A DNA stretch of 64,000 nt from an uncultured Phascolarctobacterium sp. (GTDB lineage Bacteria; Bacillota; Negativicutes; Acidaminococcales; Acidaminococcaceae). A program made the translations under genes and the position numbers. The notes beneath the pieces were generated by a model, which saw only the letters and a list, made by a program, of their open reading frames with translations, had not been told where the DNA came from and did not search any database. This document shows, piece by piece, positions 34,726 through 43,697 of the stretch; position 1 is the first letter of the stretch, and every line of letters starts with the position of its first letter. Where the stretch lies: positions 1-64,000 of the forward strand of contig URXU01000009.1 of NCBI GenBank assembly GCA_900552005.1, written 5' to 3'.

Positions 34726-35556
34726 CTATTTTGCCGGCACAATTTCATTAATGCAGCTTAAAGCATTCAGCGTCCGCGGATAACCTATATACGGCAGCGC
34801 CACCGTAATAGCGTCCAGCAGGTCCTGACGGGTGTTGCCGACAGCAATATTGGCTGCTGCATGTGCCTTTACCTGAGGCTCACAGCCTCCCAAAGAAGCA
34901 ATAGCGATAAAAGTTATCAGCTCTCTCTGTTTCAGATTCAATACCTGGCGAGTATAATAATCGCCAAAGCAGTTAGCTGATAAATATGTATTAATGTGTT
35001 TTTGATCAGCCGGCGCCGTACTGTTCATCTGATTGATGGCTTCCCCAAAAATACTTGTTTGTACGGCCAATCCCCTGTCATAACGATTGCCCTCATCCAC
35101 CGTACCATTGGCCACCAATGGTACTTTAATATTTTCATCTTTAAATACTGCATGCATTTTTGCCAGCGCTTCCTTAACCCGCGGAAAACCGACATAAGGA
35201 GCACACTGATAAATAGTCTCCCGTATTTCAGCCGGCGTGGCGCCTGAGCGCAGCGCTCCCAACACATAGGTTTCCAGATCAGCCATAGTATTACTGCTGA
35301 TTAGCACTGCCAGCTTCAGCATTTCCTGCTGCGCTTTGCCGCAGTGCACCTGCCCGCTGATATCGGCATAAATAAATTTCTGCATAATTGCTGAAATTTC
35401 CGGTTCCTGTTCCACACTTACCGGATTTTGCCTGCCATATAAACTTACTATATTTTGCTTACTTACCTGCATTCTGTCTGCCGCCATAGCGTAATCACTC
35501 CCCATGATCATTCCGGTACATATTAAGATTGCTAATAATCCAGTCAGCTTCTTCAT
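34726..35556 (-). CDS. exported carboxymuconolactone decarboxylase-like protein (two CMD domains)
   Basis: Residues 1-25 form a signal peptide ending AMA. Two CMD/AhpD-like helical domains follow, about 45-135 and 165-275. The first has LAVLISSNTMADLETYVLGALRSGATPAEIRETIYQ, the second RELITFIAIASLGGCEPQVKAHAAANIAVG. The AhpD disulfide motif CxxC is absent, so a peroxidase-partner role is unlikely. The His in VKAHAAAN matches the general acid position of CMD proteins. It shares a promoter with the downstream cupin gene. The substrate is unknown. Confidence 0.8.
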   Translation of the reverse strand: MKKLTGLLAILICTGMIMGSDYAMAADRMQVSKQNIVSLYGRQNPVSVEQEPEISAIMQKFIYADISGQVHCGKAQQEMLKLAVLISSNTMADLETYVLGALRSGATPAEIRETIYQCAPYVGFPRVKEALAKMHAVFKDENIKVPLVANGTVDEGNRYDRGLAVQTSIFGEAINQMNSTAPADQKHINTYLSANCFGDYYTRQVLNLKQRELITFIAIASLGGCEPQVKAHAAANIAVGNTRQDLLDAITVALPYIGYPRTLNALSCINEIVPAK

Positions 35557-35685
35557 CCAGCATCACTCCCCTCACTATCTTAACAGCTGTTTAAAAATAC
35601 TTATTCTTCCGTACTGCCTTCTCAAGCTAAGAAGTCTGAAAAATTAGCGCAGCGTTATATCGGAAGAAATCTTCTGGTTGTTTTT

Positions 35686-35714
35686 ATTATAAAAAATGGC
35701 CTTTTAGATGTCTA
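35686..35714 (-). promoter_or_regulatory. promoter of the exported CMD-cupin pair
   Basis: TAGACA and TATAAT are 17 bases apart on the minus strand, with a leader of about 120 bases before the CMD gene. Confidence 0.55.
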
Positions 35715-35783
35715 ATACCTATCTTGTATTCACTAATATACGTTTTAGGCATAATCTTTTGCTTCTATGCCGCTTAACAGCAC

Positions 35784-35816
35784 AAAAAAATGCACCGCAT
35801 AAGCGATGCATTTTTT
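35784..35816 (-). terminator. his operon terminator
   Basis: AAAAAATGCACCGC pairs with GCGATGCATTTTTT, the C-A mismatch becoming G-U in the leftward RNA. A U run follows. Confidence 0.8.
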
Positions 35817-35822
35817 CGTTAA

Positions 35823-36482
35823 TTAATATTTGCTGTTGTTTTCTTTTTTTCTGCGGGAACTCAATTCTGCCAGCAGTTCGGACGGATAAATATTGTGGTA
35901 TGCCAATAATACCAGGCAGTGATACCACAAGTCGGACATTTCATAAAGCACTTCACTGTTGCTGTTGTTCTTAGAAGCAATAATCGTTTCCGCTGCTTCT
36001 TCGCCGACTTTCTTTAAAATCTTATCCTGACCTGCGGTAAACAAATACTTGGTATAGGATTTTTCACCGCCGTGAACTCGTTTCTCCTGGATTACCTTGT
36101 ACAGCTCATTTAAAATTGCTACGGTCTGAGACTGCTCAATAACCGGCAAATTATTTTCACGCCACAAAATATTATGGAAGCAGCTGTACTCACCAGTATG
36201 ACAGGCCACACCTTTTTGCTTAACCTGAACTAACAGGCTGTCACCGTCACAGTCATATTTAATATCCAGCACCTGCTGCACATTGCCGCTGGTGGCACCC
36301 TTATTCCACAGCTCCTGCCTGCTGCGGCTCCAGAACCAGGTGTAGCCGGTTTCCATAGTCCGCTGCAAGGATACGGCATTCATATATGCCAGCATCAATA
36401 CTTTACCGGTGTTGACATCCTGTACAACAGCGGGAATTAGACCCTTTTCATCAAATTTTATTTTAGAAATATCTACTTGCAT
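35823..36482 (-). CDS. hisI: bifunctional phosphoribosyl-AMP cyclohydrolase / phosphoribosyl-ATP pyrophosphatase
   Basis: It performs steps 2 and 3 of histidine synthesis. Residues 1-110 are HisI: AYMNAVSLQRTMETGYTWFWSRSRQELWNKGATSGN and a Cys-rich metal site DYDCDGDSLLVQV-like DIKYDCDGDSLL with HTGEYSCFHN. Residues 115-219 are HisE, a MazG-like helical domain (KVGEEAAETIIASKN, EMSDLWYHCLVLL). Fusion as HisIE is common. It is the last gene of the operon and begins at the hisF stop. Confidence 0.95.
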   Translation of the reverse strand: MQVDISKIKFDEKGLIPAVVQDVNTGKVLMLAYMNAVSLQRTMETGYTWFWSRSRQELWNKGATSGNVQQVLDIKYDCDGDSLLVQVKQKGVACHTGEYSCFHNILWRENNLPVIEQSQTVAILNELYKVIQEKRVHGGEKSYTKYLFTAGQDKILKKVGEEAAETIIASKNNSNSEVLYEMSDLWYHCLVLLAYHNIYPSELLAELSSRRKKENNSKY

Positions 36483-37240
36483 TATAATCTCACCTCAACA
36501 CCCTGATCACGCAGATATTCTTTTACCTGTTTTACGGTAAATTTTCTGTAATGAAAAACGGATGCTGCCAGAACCGCATCAGCAGCGCCATCCTGCAGCA
36601 CATCATAAAAATCCTGCAAAGCGCCTGCGCCGCCGGAAGCAATTACCGGCACGCTGACAGCCTCACTGATGCTGCGGGTCAGTTCAATATCATAACCGCT
36701 TTTAGTGCCGTCGGCATCCATGCTGGTCAATAAAATTTCGCCTGCCCCCAGCTCAACCCCTCTTTTAGCCCATTCTACAGCGTCTATGCCGGTAGGTACC
36801 CGGCCGCCGTTAACGTAAACTTCCCATTTGCCCGGTGCGGATTTTTTGGCATCAATTGCCAAAACAATGCATTGATTGCCAAACTGAGCGGCACCGTCGG
36901 CAATAAGCTGCGGATTGCGTACAGCCGCCGAATTAAGTGAAATCTTATCGGCTCCTGCCCTCAGCGTCTCTTTGATATCTGCCAGGCTTCTGATACCGCC
37001 GCCGACAGTCAGCGGAATAAATACCTGCCCCGCCACGCGGCTGATAACATCCAGCAGGGCCTTTCTGTTCTCTACTGAAGCACCGATATCTAAAAATACC
37101 AGCTCGTCTGCACCGGCAGCATCATAAAAGGCGGCCAATTCTACAGGATCTCCGGCATCCCGCAGCTCAACAAAATTGGTTCCCTTAACTACTCTGTTGC
37201 CTGTTACATCCAGACAGGGAATAATTCTTTTCGTCAGCAT
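36482..37240 (-). CDS. hisF: imidazole glycerol phosphate synthase, cyclase subunit HisF
   Basis: This TIM-barrel subunit turns PRFAR plus HisH-derived ammonia into IGP and AICAR. Markers are IIPCLDVTGNRVVKG with the catalytic Asp, LTVGGGIRS, GADKISLNSAAV, SMDADGTKSGYDIEL with the second Asp, and ASGGAGAL. The 252-residue length is standard. It overlaps hisA by several bases. Confidence 0.97.
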   Translation of the reverse strand: MLTKRIIPCLDVTGNRVVKGTNFVELRDAGDPVELAAFYDAAGADELVFLDIGASVENRKALLDVISRVAGQVFIPLTVGGGIRSLADIKETLRAGADKISLNSAAVRNPQLIADGAAQFGNQCIVLAIDAKKSAPGKWEVYVNGGRVPTGIDAVEWAKRGVELGAGEILLTSMDADGTKSGYDIELTRSISEAVSVPVIASGGAGALQDFYDVLQDGAADAVLAASVFHYRKFTVKQVKEYLRDQGVEVRL

Positions 37241-37968
37241 TGTTTTTCACCTGCCAGACTGAGTGCTGCCGTCAAATCAAGCGCACCCGTATAAATTGCC
37301 TTACCGACAATGCAGCCGCCAATACCATCTTTACTGTACGGCAGCAAGCGGCGAATATCTTCCAGAGAGGCCACGCCGCCGGAAGCAATAATTTCCAAGC
37401 CGGTTTTTCTGGCCAGTTCAGCTGTTGCCTCGATATTGATACCGCTTAAGGTACCGTCTCGACTGATATCCGTAAAAATAATGGTCTTAACGCCGAAACC
37501 TTTCATTTGCGCAGCCAATATATCAGCCCGCACGCTGCTTTTCTTTTCCCAGCCGTCAGTAGCTACATAACCGTCACGGGCATCAATGCCCACTACAATC
37601 CTTCCCGGATATTTGCGGCAGGCTTCCTGCACCAGCTGCGGATTTTTAACAGCCGCACTGCCTAAAATCACCCGGCAAACGCCTACTGCCAGCAGCTCGT
37701 CAATATTCTGCATGGTGCGAATACCACCGCCCAGCTGCACCGGTATGTTAACGGCAGCGATAATGCTTTTGATAACCGCAAGGTTTTTGCTGCTTCCGGC
37801 AACTGCTCCGTCCAAATCTACCAGATGCAGAAATTTGGCTCCTGCCCGTTCCCATTTGACAGCCATCTCTGCCGGATTATCAGAAAAAACTGTTTCTTTA
37901 TCAAAACATCCCTCTGTCAAACGTACGCACTTCCCGTTTCTGATATCTATTGCGGGATAAATTATCAT
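37234..37968 (-). CDS. hisA: ProFAR isomerase HisA
   Basis: This (beta-alpha)8 barrel isomerises ProFAR to PRFAR. It shows IIYPAIDIRNGKCVRL with the catalytic Asp, PVQLGGGIRTMQNID, VGIDARDGYVATDGW and FTDISRDGTLSGIN with the second Asp. The start with AAGGAG eight bases ahead overlaps the hisH stop (ATGA); a GTG three codons earlier is less likely. Confidence 0.97.
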   Translation of the reverse strand: MIIYPAIDIRNGKCVRLTEGCFDKETVFSDNPAEMAVKWERAGAKFLHLVDLDGAVAGSSKNLAVIKSIIAAVNIPVQLGGGIRTMQNIDELLAVGVCRVILGSAAVKNPQLVQEACRKYPGRIVVGIDARDGYVATDGWEKKSSVRADILAAQMKGFGVKTIIFTDISRDGTLSGINIEATAELARKTGLEIIASGGVASLEDIRRLLPYSKDGIGGCIVGKAIYTGALDLTAALSLAGEKQC

Positions 37969-38576
37969 ATCTTCCACTCCTTAAAAGCCTGTAACATCCT
38001 TAAGCCTACGGCGCCGGATTTTTCCGGATGAAACTGCAAGGCCTGAATATTGTCTCTGCCCACTGCGGCAGTTATCTCTGAACCATAATCACATACAGCC
38101 GTAATCAGGTTTTTATCATCAGGCTCTGCGTGAAAGCTGTGCACAAAATATACATAATGTTCCGCTGCTTCTTTTGTCAGCACTGACGGTGCGCGCAGCT
38201 GCAGTTTATTCCAGCCCATATGAGGAATTTTATAGGATGTAGGAAGTTTTTTTACCATACCTGAAAACACACCAAGTCCGGCAACACCCGGACTTTCCTC
38301 ACTGCCGTCAAACAGCAGCTGCATCCCGAGGCAAATGCCAAGAAAAGGCTTTCCTTCCTTCAAATGCCGGCGTATTGCGGGAATTAATTCCGTGGCCTGC
38401 AAATTCTTCATGCAATCGCCAAACGCACCCACACCGGGCAAAATAATTTTTTCGGCGGCGGCAATAACTTTTTTATCAGAAGTAATCACCGGCAGGCCGC
38501 CTACGGCTTCCACTGCCTTGCTGACGCTGTGCAGATTGCCCATACCGTAATCGATTATTACAATCTCATCTTTCAT
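37965..38576 (-). CDS. hisH: imidazole glycerol phosphate synthase, glutaminase subunit HisH
   Basis: This class I amidotransferase supplies ammonia to HisF. Cys nucleophile in PFLGICLGMQLLFDGSEE, oxyanion region PGVGAFGDCM, and the His-Glu pair in ALQFHPEKSGAVGL. The 203-residue length is standard. It overlaps hisB and hisA by four bases each. Confidence 0.97.
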   Translation of the reverse strand: MKDEIVIIDYGMGNLHSVSKAVEAVGGLPVITSDKKVIAAAEKIILPGVGAFGDCMKNLQATELIPAIRRHLKEGKPFLGICLGMQLLFDGSEESPGVAGLGVFSGMVKKLPTSYKIPHMGWNKLQLRAPSVLTKEAAEHYVYFVHSFHAEPDDKNLITAVCDYGSEITAAVGRDNIQALQFHPEKSGAVGLRMLQAFKEWKI

Positions 38577-39157
38577 AATACACCCTTACTGCTCATTACC
38601 CCGTGAACCCTGCTGTCTTGAGCAACTGCCTGCGCGACGGCTCTGGCAAAGGCCTTAAAGACAGCTTCAATAATATGATGAGCATTCTTTCCATATAAAA
38701 TACGTATATGTAGAGTCATTTTGGCTTCACTGGCCACCGCACGGAAAAATTCCTCCGTCATCTCTGTATCATAACAGCCAAGCTTACCTGAAGGGACCTG
38801 CCCTTCAAAATGCAGATACGGACGTCCGGAAAAATCCAGCACAACCTGCACCAAGGCTTCATCCATGGGAATAAAACATTCACCGTAACGATGAATACCC
38901 ATTTTATCGCCTACTGCTTCGCCAAGCAGGCGTCCCAGGACAATGCCGCAGTCTTCCACCGTATGATGACAGTCCACATCCAAATCTCCTGCGGCCTTCA
39001 AATCCAAATCACAGAAGCCATGTTTGCTAAACAGCGTCAGCATATGATTTAAAAAGCCAACGCCTGTATCAATATTGCTGATGCCCTGTCCGTCAAGATT
39101 CAGTTCTGCTGCAATACTGGTCTCTGCCGTTACTCTGTTTATTTTGCTGCACCGCAT
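38573..39157 (-). CDS. hisB: imidazoleglycerol-phosphate dehydratase
   Basis: This is the monofunctional HisB dehydratase with manganese sites: GVGFLNHMLTLFSKHGFCDL, DCHHTVEDCGIVLG and HHIIEAVFKAFARAV, ending GVMSSKGVL. There is no N-terminal histidinol-phosphatase domain of the enterobacterial type. It overlaps hisC by 19 bases. Confidence 0.97.
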   Translation of the reverse strand: MRCSKINRVTAETSIAAELNLDGQGISNIDTGVGFLNHMLTLFSKHGFCDLDLKAAGDLDVDCHHTVEDCGIVLGRLLGEAVGDKMGIHRYGECFIPMDEALVQVVLDFSGRPYLHFEGQVPSGKLGCYDTEMTEEFFRAVASEAKMTLHIRILYGKNAHHIIEAVFKAFARAVAQAVAQDSRVHGVMSSKGVL

Positions 39158-40299
39158 CCTGCCACATCCTCACACAATTTTTTCACGACGGCCAAAATCT
39201 GCTCATTTTCTTCCGGCAGCCCCACACTGACGCGTAGCGCTCCATGCAGATTTTTATTGGTACTGTAATCACGTACCAGAATACCGTTCTCTTTAAACTT
39301 TTCAAAAAGGTATTTGCCGCTGTTCATGGAGCTATCTGCCAAGTCACGCTGATACTCCTGTTTATAACGGCGGCTCAGCTCATCTGCCAGTGGACCCTGC
39401 GCATAAAAGGTAACAAAATTAGCCGCAGCGGGATAAACATAAAAGCCCCAATCCCGCAGAGCAGACGCCATCTTGTCACGCATGGACTTAATCTGAAGAA
39501 TACGTTCCTTATAAAGCTCTTTATGAGCATAAACAGCGGCTGCAGTCAGTAAAGTATAAGCATTTACGCCATAAGGCAGAATACCTTTGCGCATAGCGGC
39601 AATCAGCTTACTGCTGCCTAGACCATATCCGCAGCGCATACCGGCCAGGCCATACGCCTTGGAAAATGTTTTCAGGCAGATAATATGCTCATATTTGTCC
39701 AGCAGTTGGTAAGCTGATTCCCCTGCGGCAAATTCAAGATAGGCTTCATCGATGATTACAGGGCAGTCTATCTGCCGCACAATATCCTCAATATCCCGCA
39801 ATGAATTATAATTGCCGGTAGGATTATTGGGATTGCAGATAATCAATAATGCAGGCTGTTCTTTTTTAACAGCAGCCAGCAGCGCTTCTTTGTCAATATA
39901 ACCGTCTTCCGTCAGTCTGTACGTGCAGGTTTCACTGTCCGAAAGCTGCACATATTCACCGTACATAGAAAACGACGGTACGGGCACCATAATCTTTTTG
40001 CCGCTGCCGCCAAAAACGTAGCAGGCAACCCGCAGCAGTTCACTGGACCCATTGCCGATAATTACATCGGAGGCGCTGCAGCCAAAATCTTTGGCAATCA
40101 ACGCACATAAATCCTCGGCCTGCATCTGCGGATACCTATTAAAGGCAAAGGACGGCAGCTTTTCAGCCAAAATTTTTAAAATCGGCTCCGGCAGCGGTGC
40201 ATTGCTTTCATTAGCATTAACGATAATCGGCGCTTCAATACTCTCGACATCATAGGTTTCCAAACTGGCAATACTTGCTCTCACATTTACTTGTACCAT
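39139..40299 (-). CDS. hisC: histidinol-phosphate aminotransferase
   Basis: This PLP enzyme (fold type I) converts imidazole-acetol phosphate to histidinol phosphate. The N-terminal pattern is IIVNANESNAPLPEP; IICNPNNPTGN, IIDEAYLEF and the Schiff-base Lys in KTFSKAYGLAGMRCGYG follow. The ATG with GAGGA eight bases upstream, four bases after the hisD stop, gives 386 residues. The longer frame would read into hisD. Confidence 0.95.
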   Translation of the reverse strand: MVQVNVRASIASLETYDVESIEAPIIVNANESNAPLPEPILKILAEKLPSFAFNRYPQMQAEDLCALIAKDFGCSASDVIIGNGSSELLRVACYVFGGSGKKIMVPVPSFSMYGEYVQLSDSETCTYRLTEDGYIDKEALLAAVKKEQPALLIICNPNNPTGNYNSLRDIEDIVRQIDCPVIIDEAYLEFAAGESAYQLLDKYEHIICLKTFSKAYGLAGMRCGYGLGSSKLIAAMRKGILPYGVNAYTLLTAAAVYAHKELYKERILQIKSMRDKMASALRDWGFYVYPAAANFVTFYAQGPLADELSRRYKQEYQRDLADSSMNSGKYLFEKFKENGILVRDYSTNKNLHGALRVSVGLPEENEQILAVVKKLCEDVAGCGAAK

Positions 40300-40303
40300 A
40301 TCA

Positions 40304-41650
40304 TCAATCCTCTTGCATACGCTGGCGAATAGCATTGGCATGAGCCTGCAGGCCCTCTGCTTCCGCCATAACGATAATATCTTCTGCCGCATTGCTTAAG
40401 GCAGGTCCTGTATAAGCAATAATGCTGGTTTTCTTCATAAATGTTTCCACATTCAGCACGGAATAGAATTTAGCCGTGCCCCCTGTCGGCAGAATGTGGT
40501 TCGGACCTGCATAATAATCGCCCAGGGGTTCAGGAGAATATGCTCCCAGGAAAATTGCTCCGGCATTACGCACAAAAGGCAACAGTTCAAAAGGCGCCTT
40601 GGTCATAATCTCTAAATGCTCCGGCGCTGAAAGATTGGCCATTTCCAGTACGGTATCCATACTATCAGCCAAAATAATCTTGCCCTGTCCTGCCAGGGAG
40701 GTGCCGGCAATTTCTTTACGCGGCAATACAGCCAGCTGACTTTCCAGTTCCTTCATAGTTTCCCGGGCAACCTGTTCGCAGTCAGTAATCAAAATGGCAC
40801 TTGCCAGAGGATCATGCTCTGCCTGGCTCAGCAAATCGGCAGCCAGGTATCTCGGTTTGGCAGTTTCATCTGCCACAATTAAAATCTCGCTGGGGCCGGC
40901 CAGCATATCAATATCGCAATGTCCGTAAACAGCCTTTTTGGCCAAAGTAACAAAAATATTGCCGGGCCCGGTAATTTTTTCTACTTTGGGAACTGTTTCC
41001 GTACCGAAGGCCATGGCGGCTATGGCCTGAGCGCCGCCCATTTTATAAATTTCCTCAACTCCGATGGCTCTGGCAGTTACCAGTACATAAGGATTGACTT
41101 TACCGTCTTTTCCAGGCGGTACAGCCATCACAATCCTGCCAACACCTGCTACCTTGGCAGGACATGCATTCATGATTACGGAAGAAGGATAGGCAGCCGT
41201 GCCGCCAGGAACATAAATGCCTACGGAATCCAGCGGCGTAATCTTCTGACCCAGCATGGAACCATAGTCCCTGTTAACCAGCCAGGTTTTGGGAACCTGT
41301 TCCTCATGAAATTTAGTTACATTGGCAATGGCTCTTTTAATGGCGGCAACAATTTTGGGATCTACAATAGCTTCCGCTTCGGCAAATTCGGCTTCTGAAA
41401 CCCGAATATTATCCTTGGTCAATTCCACTCTGTCGATTAGCTGCGTATAATAAAACAGCTTTTCATCGCCGTCTTTTCTAACATCATTAACAATTTTATC
41501 AACGACCTGAGCTGCCGTCAGCGGCGCGCCAAACATCTTGGTAACACCAGCCTGCACACCCGGCGTCAAAGTGCATTCATCAAAAGCTTTTTTCTTCATC
41601 AAGGCTGCAATTTCCTGAGCAGTCATTGTTCTGGCATCTATAAAATTCAT
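40304..41650 (-). CDS. hisD: histidinol dehydrogenase
   Basis: This zinc enzyme carries out the last two oxidations to histidine. It shows GIYVPGGTAAYPSSVIMNACPAKVAGV, DMLAGPSEILI, LLSQAEHDPLASAIL and LSAPEHLEIMTK, and the C-terminal GPNHILPTGGTAKFYS. The N-terminus contains the DARTMTAQEIAAL stretch. The 448-residue length fits. Confidence 0.96.
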   Translation of the reverse strand: MNFIDARTMTAQEIAALMKKKAFDECTLTPGVQAGVTKMFGAPLTAAQVVDKIVNDVRKDGDEKLFYYTQLIDRVELTKDNIRVSEAEFAEAEAIVDPKIVAAIKRAIANVTKFHEEQVPKTWLVNRDYGSMLGQKITPLDSVGIYVPGGTAAYPSSVIMNACPAKVAGVGRIVMAVPPGKDGKVNPYVLVTARAIGVEEIYKMGGAQAIAAMAFGTETVPKVEKITGPGNIFVTLAKKAVYGHCDIDMLAGPSEILIVADETAKPRYLAADLLSQAEHDPLASAILITDCEQVARETMKELESQLAVLPRKEIAGTSLAGQGKIILADSMDTVLEMANLSAPEHLEIMTKAPFELLPFVRNAGAIFLGAYSPEPLGDYYAGPNHILPTGGTAKFYSVLNVETFMKKTSIIAYTGPALSNAAEDIIVMAEAEGLQAHANAIRQRMQED

Positions 41651-41654
41651 TCTT

Positions 41655-42299
41655 CTAACCTTCTTTCACAATCTTGCGTAAATCCTCTGTCAGCTTGGCA
41701 ATGCGGTCAAATTTCAGTTTGAAGCTGGCCTTATTGGCAATCATTCTGGCTGTAGCCGTAAAAATAGAATCCACTTCCGTAAGATTATTTTCCCGCAGCG
41801 TTGTGCCTGTTTCTACAATATCGACAATTAATTCACTTAAGCCTACGATGGGTCCCAATTCAATGGACCCGTTTAATTTAATAATTTCCGTCTGAATACC
41901 CAATTTATCAAAATACTTTTTCGCGCAATTGGGATATTTAGTCGCTACACGCAAATGCGCATAATCTTCCAGACGCTGCTTTCTTTTGGCCTCCGGCACT
42001 GCCAGCATTAAGCGGCACTTGCCGAAATTTAAATCAAGAAGCTCCACAATATCCTTTTCTTCTTCCGCCAGCACATCCTTGCCGATAATACCGATATCAG
42101 CCGCGCCATACTCCACATAAGTCGGCACATCTACCGTTTTGGCAATAATAAAACGGACTTTAGTCTCATCATTACTGATGACAAGCTTTCTGGAATCTTC
42201 AGAAAGATTTTCGGCGCTGTAGCCAACTTTGCTCAATAATGCTACGGATTTATCAAAAAGCTTGCCTTTAGGCAAGGCTATCGTAATATATTCGTCCAT
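41655..42299 (-). CDS. hisG: ATP phosphoribosyltransferase, short-form catalytic subunit
   Basis: It performs the first committed step of histidine synthesis. The 214 residues lack the C-terminal ACT-like regulatory domain of long HisG, so it needs HisZ. IALPKGKLFDKSVALL opens the protein, and the PRPP site lies in ELIVDIVETGTTLRENNLTEV. AGGAGG six bases before the chosen ATG decides the start. Confidence 0.96.
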   Translation of the reverse strand: MDEYITIALPKGKLFDKSVALLSKVGYSAENLSEDSRKLVISNDETKVRFIIAKTVDVPTYVEYGAADIGIIGKDVLAEEEKDIVELLDLNFGKCRLMLAVPEAKRKQRLEDYAHLRVATKYPNCAKKYFDKLGIQTEIIKLNGSIELGPIVGLSELIVDIVETGTTLRENNLTEVDSIFTATARMIANKASFKLKFDRIAKLTEDLRKIVKEG

Positions 42300-42310
42300 G
42301 CCCATCCTCC

Positions 42311-43477
42311 TCAAACATATACCAGACTGCTGCAGCAGTTTCTGCCAACTTCTACGGCTGCCTGTTCCAACGTCATGGGCTCTACGGCCAGTTTTACGCT
42401 GCGGCCTTCCTGCCTGAGAGCGTTGGCCTTGGCAATTGCCTGCAGAATATTATCCTGACCCCAGGCTACAAAAACATCCCAGCTGCGTTTATAATCCAAC
42501 GCGCCCTGTCTTTCCAAAGCCAGAATAACGCGTTCAATACCCAGCGCAAAACCGGTTGCCGGGCAATTGAGGCCAAAATTATCCATCATTTTATCATAAC
42601 GCCCGCCGCCGGCCACCGAAAAACCAATCTCCGGCAAATAGATTTCAAACAGCATTCCTGTGTAATAATCTAACGAACGGTTCAGACCCAAATCAAAATT
42701 AACATATGCGCCATAACCGTAAGCTTCCACCAACTGATAAATCTGTCTCAGATCAGCCAAAGCCTTTCTTACCCGCCGTCCTTCCAGGCAGCTTTCCAAA
42801 CGCTCCAGCAAATTAGCCTTGCCTTGCAAAAACAGCAGTTTGCTGAAAATTTCCTGCAGCTGCGGCTTTTGCCTCGTCATGGCAGCCGCCGCATTTTCCA
42901 AAGCCACCGCATCATGCCTGCGCAAACTTTCCTTAACCGCCTGCACCTGCGCTGCATTAAGTCCCGCCTCTTCACATAGGCCGTCAATAAAGCCTATATG
43001 TCCAAGGCTGATGGAAAAATTCTTAATGCCCGCTGCCTGAAGGCTTTCTGCCGCCAATACAATTACTTCCGCATCGGCTGCTGCTCCGCTGGCGCCGAAC
43101 AGTTCGACACCGGCCTGCTCAAACTCACATTGTTTGCCGGCCTGAATATTTTCATATCTGTACAGGCTGGAAATATAACATAAGCGTTTAATTTTATTTT
43201 CATCCTGCAGCCTGTTTGCCGCCACTCTGGCAATTGGCGCGGTCATATCATTGCGCAGCGCCAGTAAATTATTATTCCGGTCAAAAAACCGAAAATCACT
43301 TTCCTTATCCGCAATTTTAAAAATATCAGCATATTCAAAGCTGGGAGTTTTTACTTCATCATAGCCCCATTTGCAGAAAACATTGATAATCCTGTTTTCA
43401 ATGGCACGCCGTGTTTTCATTTCTCCAGGTAAGATATCCTTCGTTCCGTAAGGTATCTCATAAATCTGCCTGCTCAT
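42311..43477 (-). CDS. hisZ: ATP phosphoribosyltransferase regulatory subunit
   Basis: HisZ is a class II aminoacyl-tRNA-synthetase-like protein without charging activity; it forms a complex with short HisG and confers histidine feedback. It has IPYGTKDILPGEMKTRRAIEN, DFRFFDRNNNLLALRNDMTAPIARV and GGRYDKMMDNFG. A GGGGGG ribosome site five bases before the ATG supports the 388-residue start. It leads the operon. Confidence 0.93.
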   Translation of the reverse strand: MSRQIYEIPYGTKDILPGEMKTRRAIENRIINVFCKWGYDEVKTPSFEYADIFKIADKESDFRFFDRNNNLLALRNDMTAPIARVAANRLQDENKIKRLCYISSLYRYENIQAGKQCEFEQAGVELFGASGAAADAEVIVLAAESLQAAGIKNFSISLGHIGFIDGLCEEAGLNAAQVQAVKESLRRHDAVALENAAAAMTRQKPQLQEIFSKLLFLQGKANLLERLESCLEGRRVRKALADLRQIYQLVEAYGYGAYVNFDLGLNRSLDYYTGMLFEIYLPEIGFSVAGGGRYDKMMDNFGLNCPATGFALGIERVILALERQGALDYKRSWDVFVAWGQDNILQAIAKANALRQEGRSVKLAVEPMTLEQAAVEVGRNCCSSLVYV

Positions 43478-43511
43478 ATTGGCCCCCCAATTCATTTTTA
43501 AATCTTTTAGT

Positions 43512-43549
43512 ACTTTATCACTTTATCTCTTTAAAGTAAAGAGATAAAG
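43512..43549 (-). promoter_or_regulatory. his operon promoter with overlapping 29-base palindrome
   Basis: On the minus strand TTTACT and TAAAGT are 17 bases apart, with TG just before the -10 box. A perfect inverted repeat with 13-base arms (43521-43533 and 43537-43549) covers the -35 box and most of the spacer. Its half-site also recurs as CTTTATCA (43513-43520). This is an ideal place for a repressor. Histidine-responsive TrpR-like (HisR/YerC) regulators are known from Firmicutes but none is in the window. Confidence 0.65.
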
Positions 43550-43623
43550 AAAAATTTTTTATTTTCCTGCTTTTCTGTCTAATATCTGTAAGTTATTTTA
43601 CAGAATTTGCTACGCTCCTATTC

Positions 43624-43697
43624 TTGTCTTAAAGCCGCTTATACTTTTCTAATCTTGAGTAAGCATACTTGACAAGCAGCTCAAGGTTTAGTATGCT
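43624..43697 (+). promoter_or_regulatory. two candidate promoters before the manganese riboswitch
   Basis: Upstream candidate: TTGTCT and TCTAAT, 18 apart (43624-43653), starting near 43660. Downstream candidate: TTGACA and TATGCT, 17 apart (43669-43697), starting near 43704. The second matches the consensus better but would cut off most of the P1 5' strand of the aptamer. A 10-base inverted repeat (43660-43669, 43690-43699) surrounds the second promoter. Confidence 0.5.

Noticed and set aside
34726..35556. AhpD-type alkylhydroperoxidase
   Set aside because: The CxxC redox pair is absent; only a single Cys is present in the second domain.
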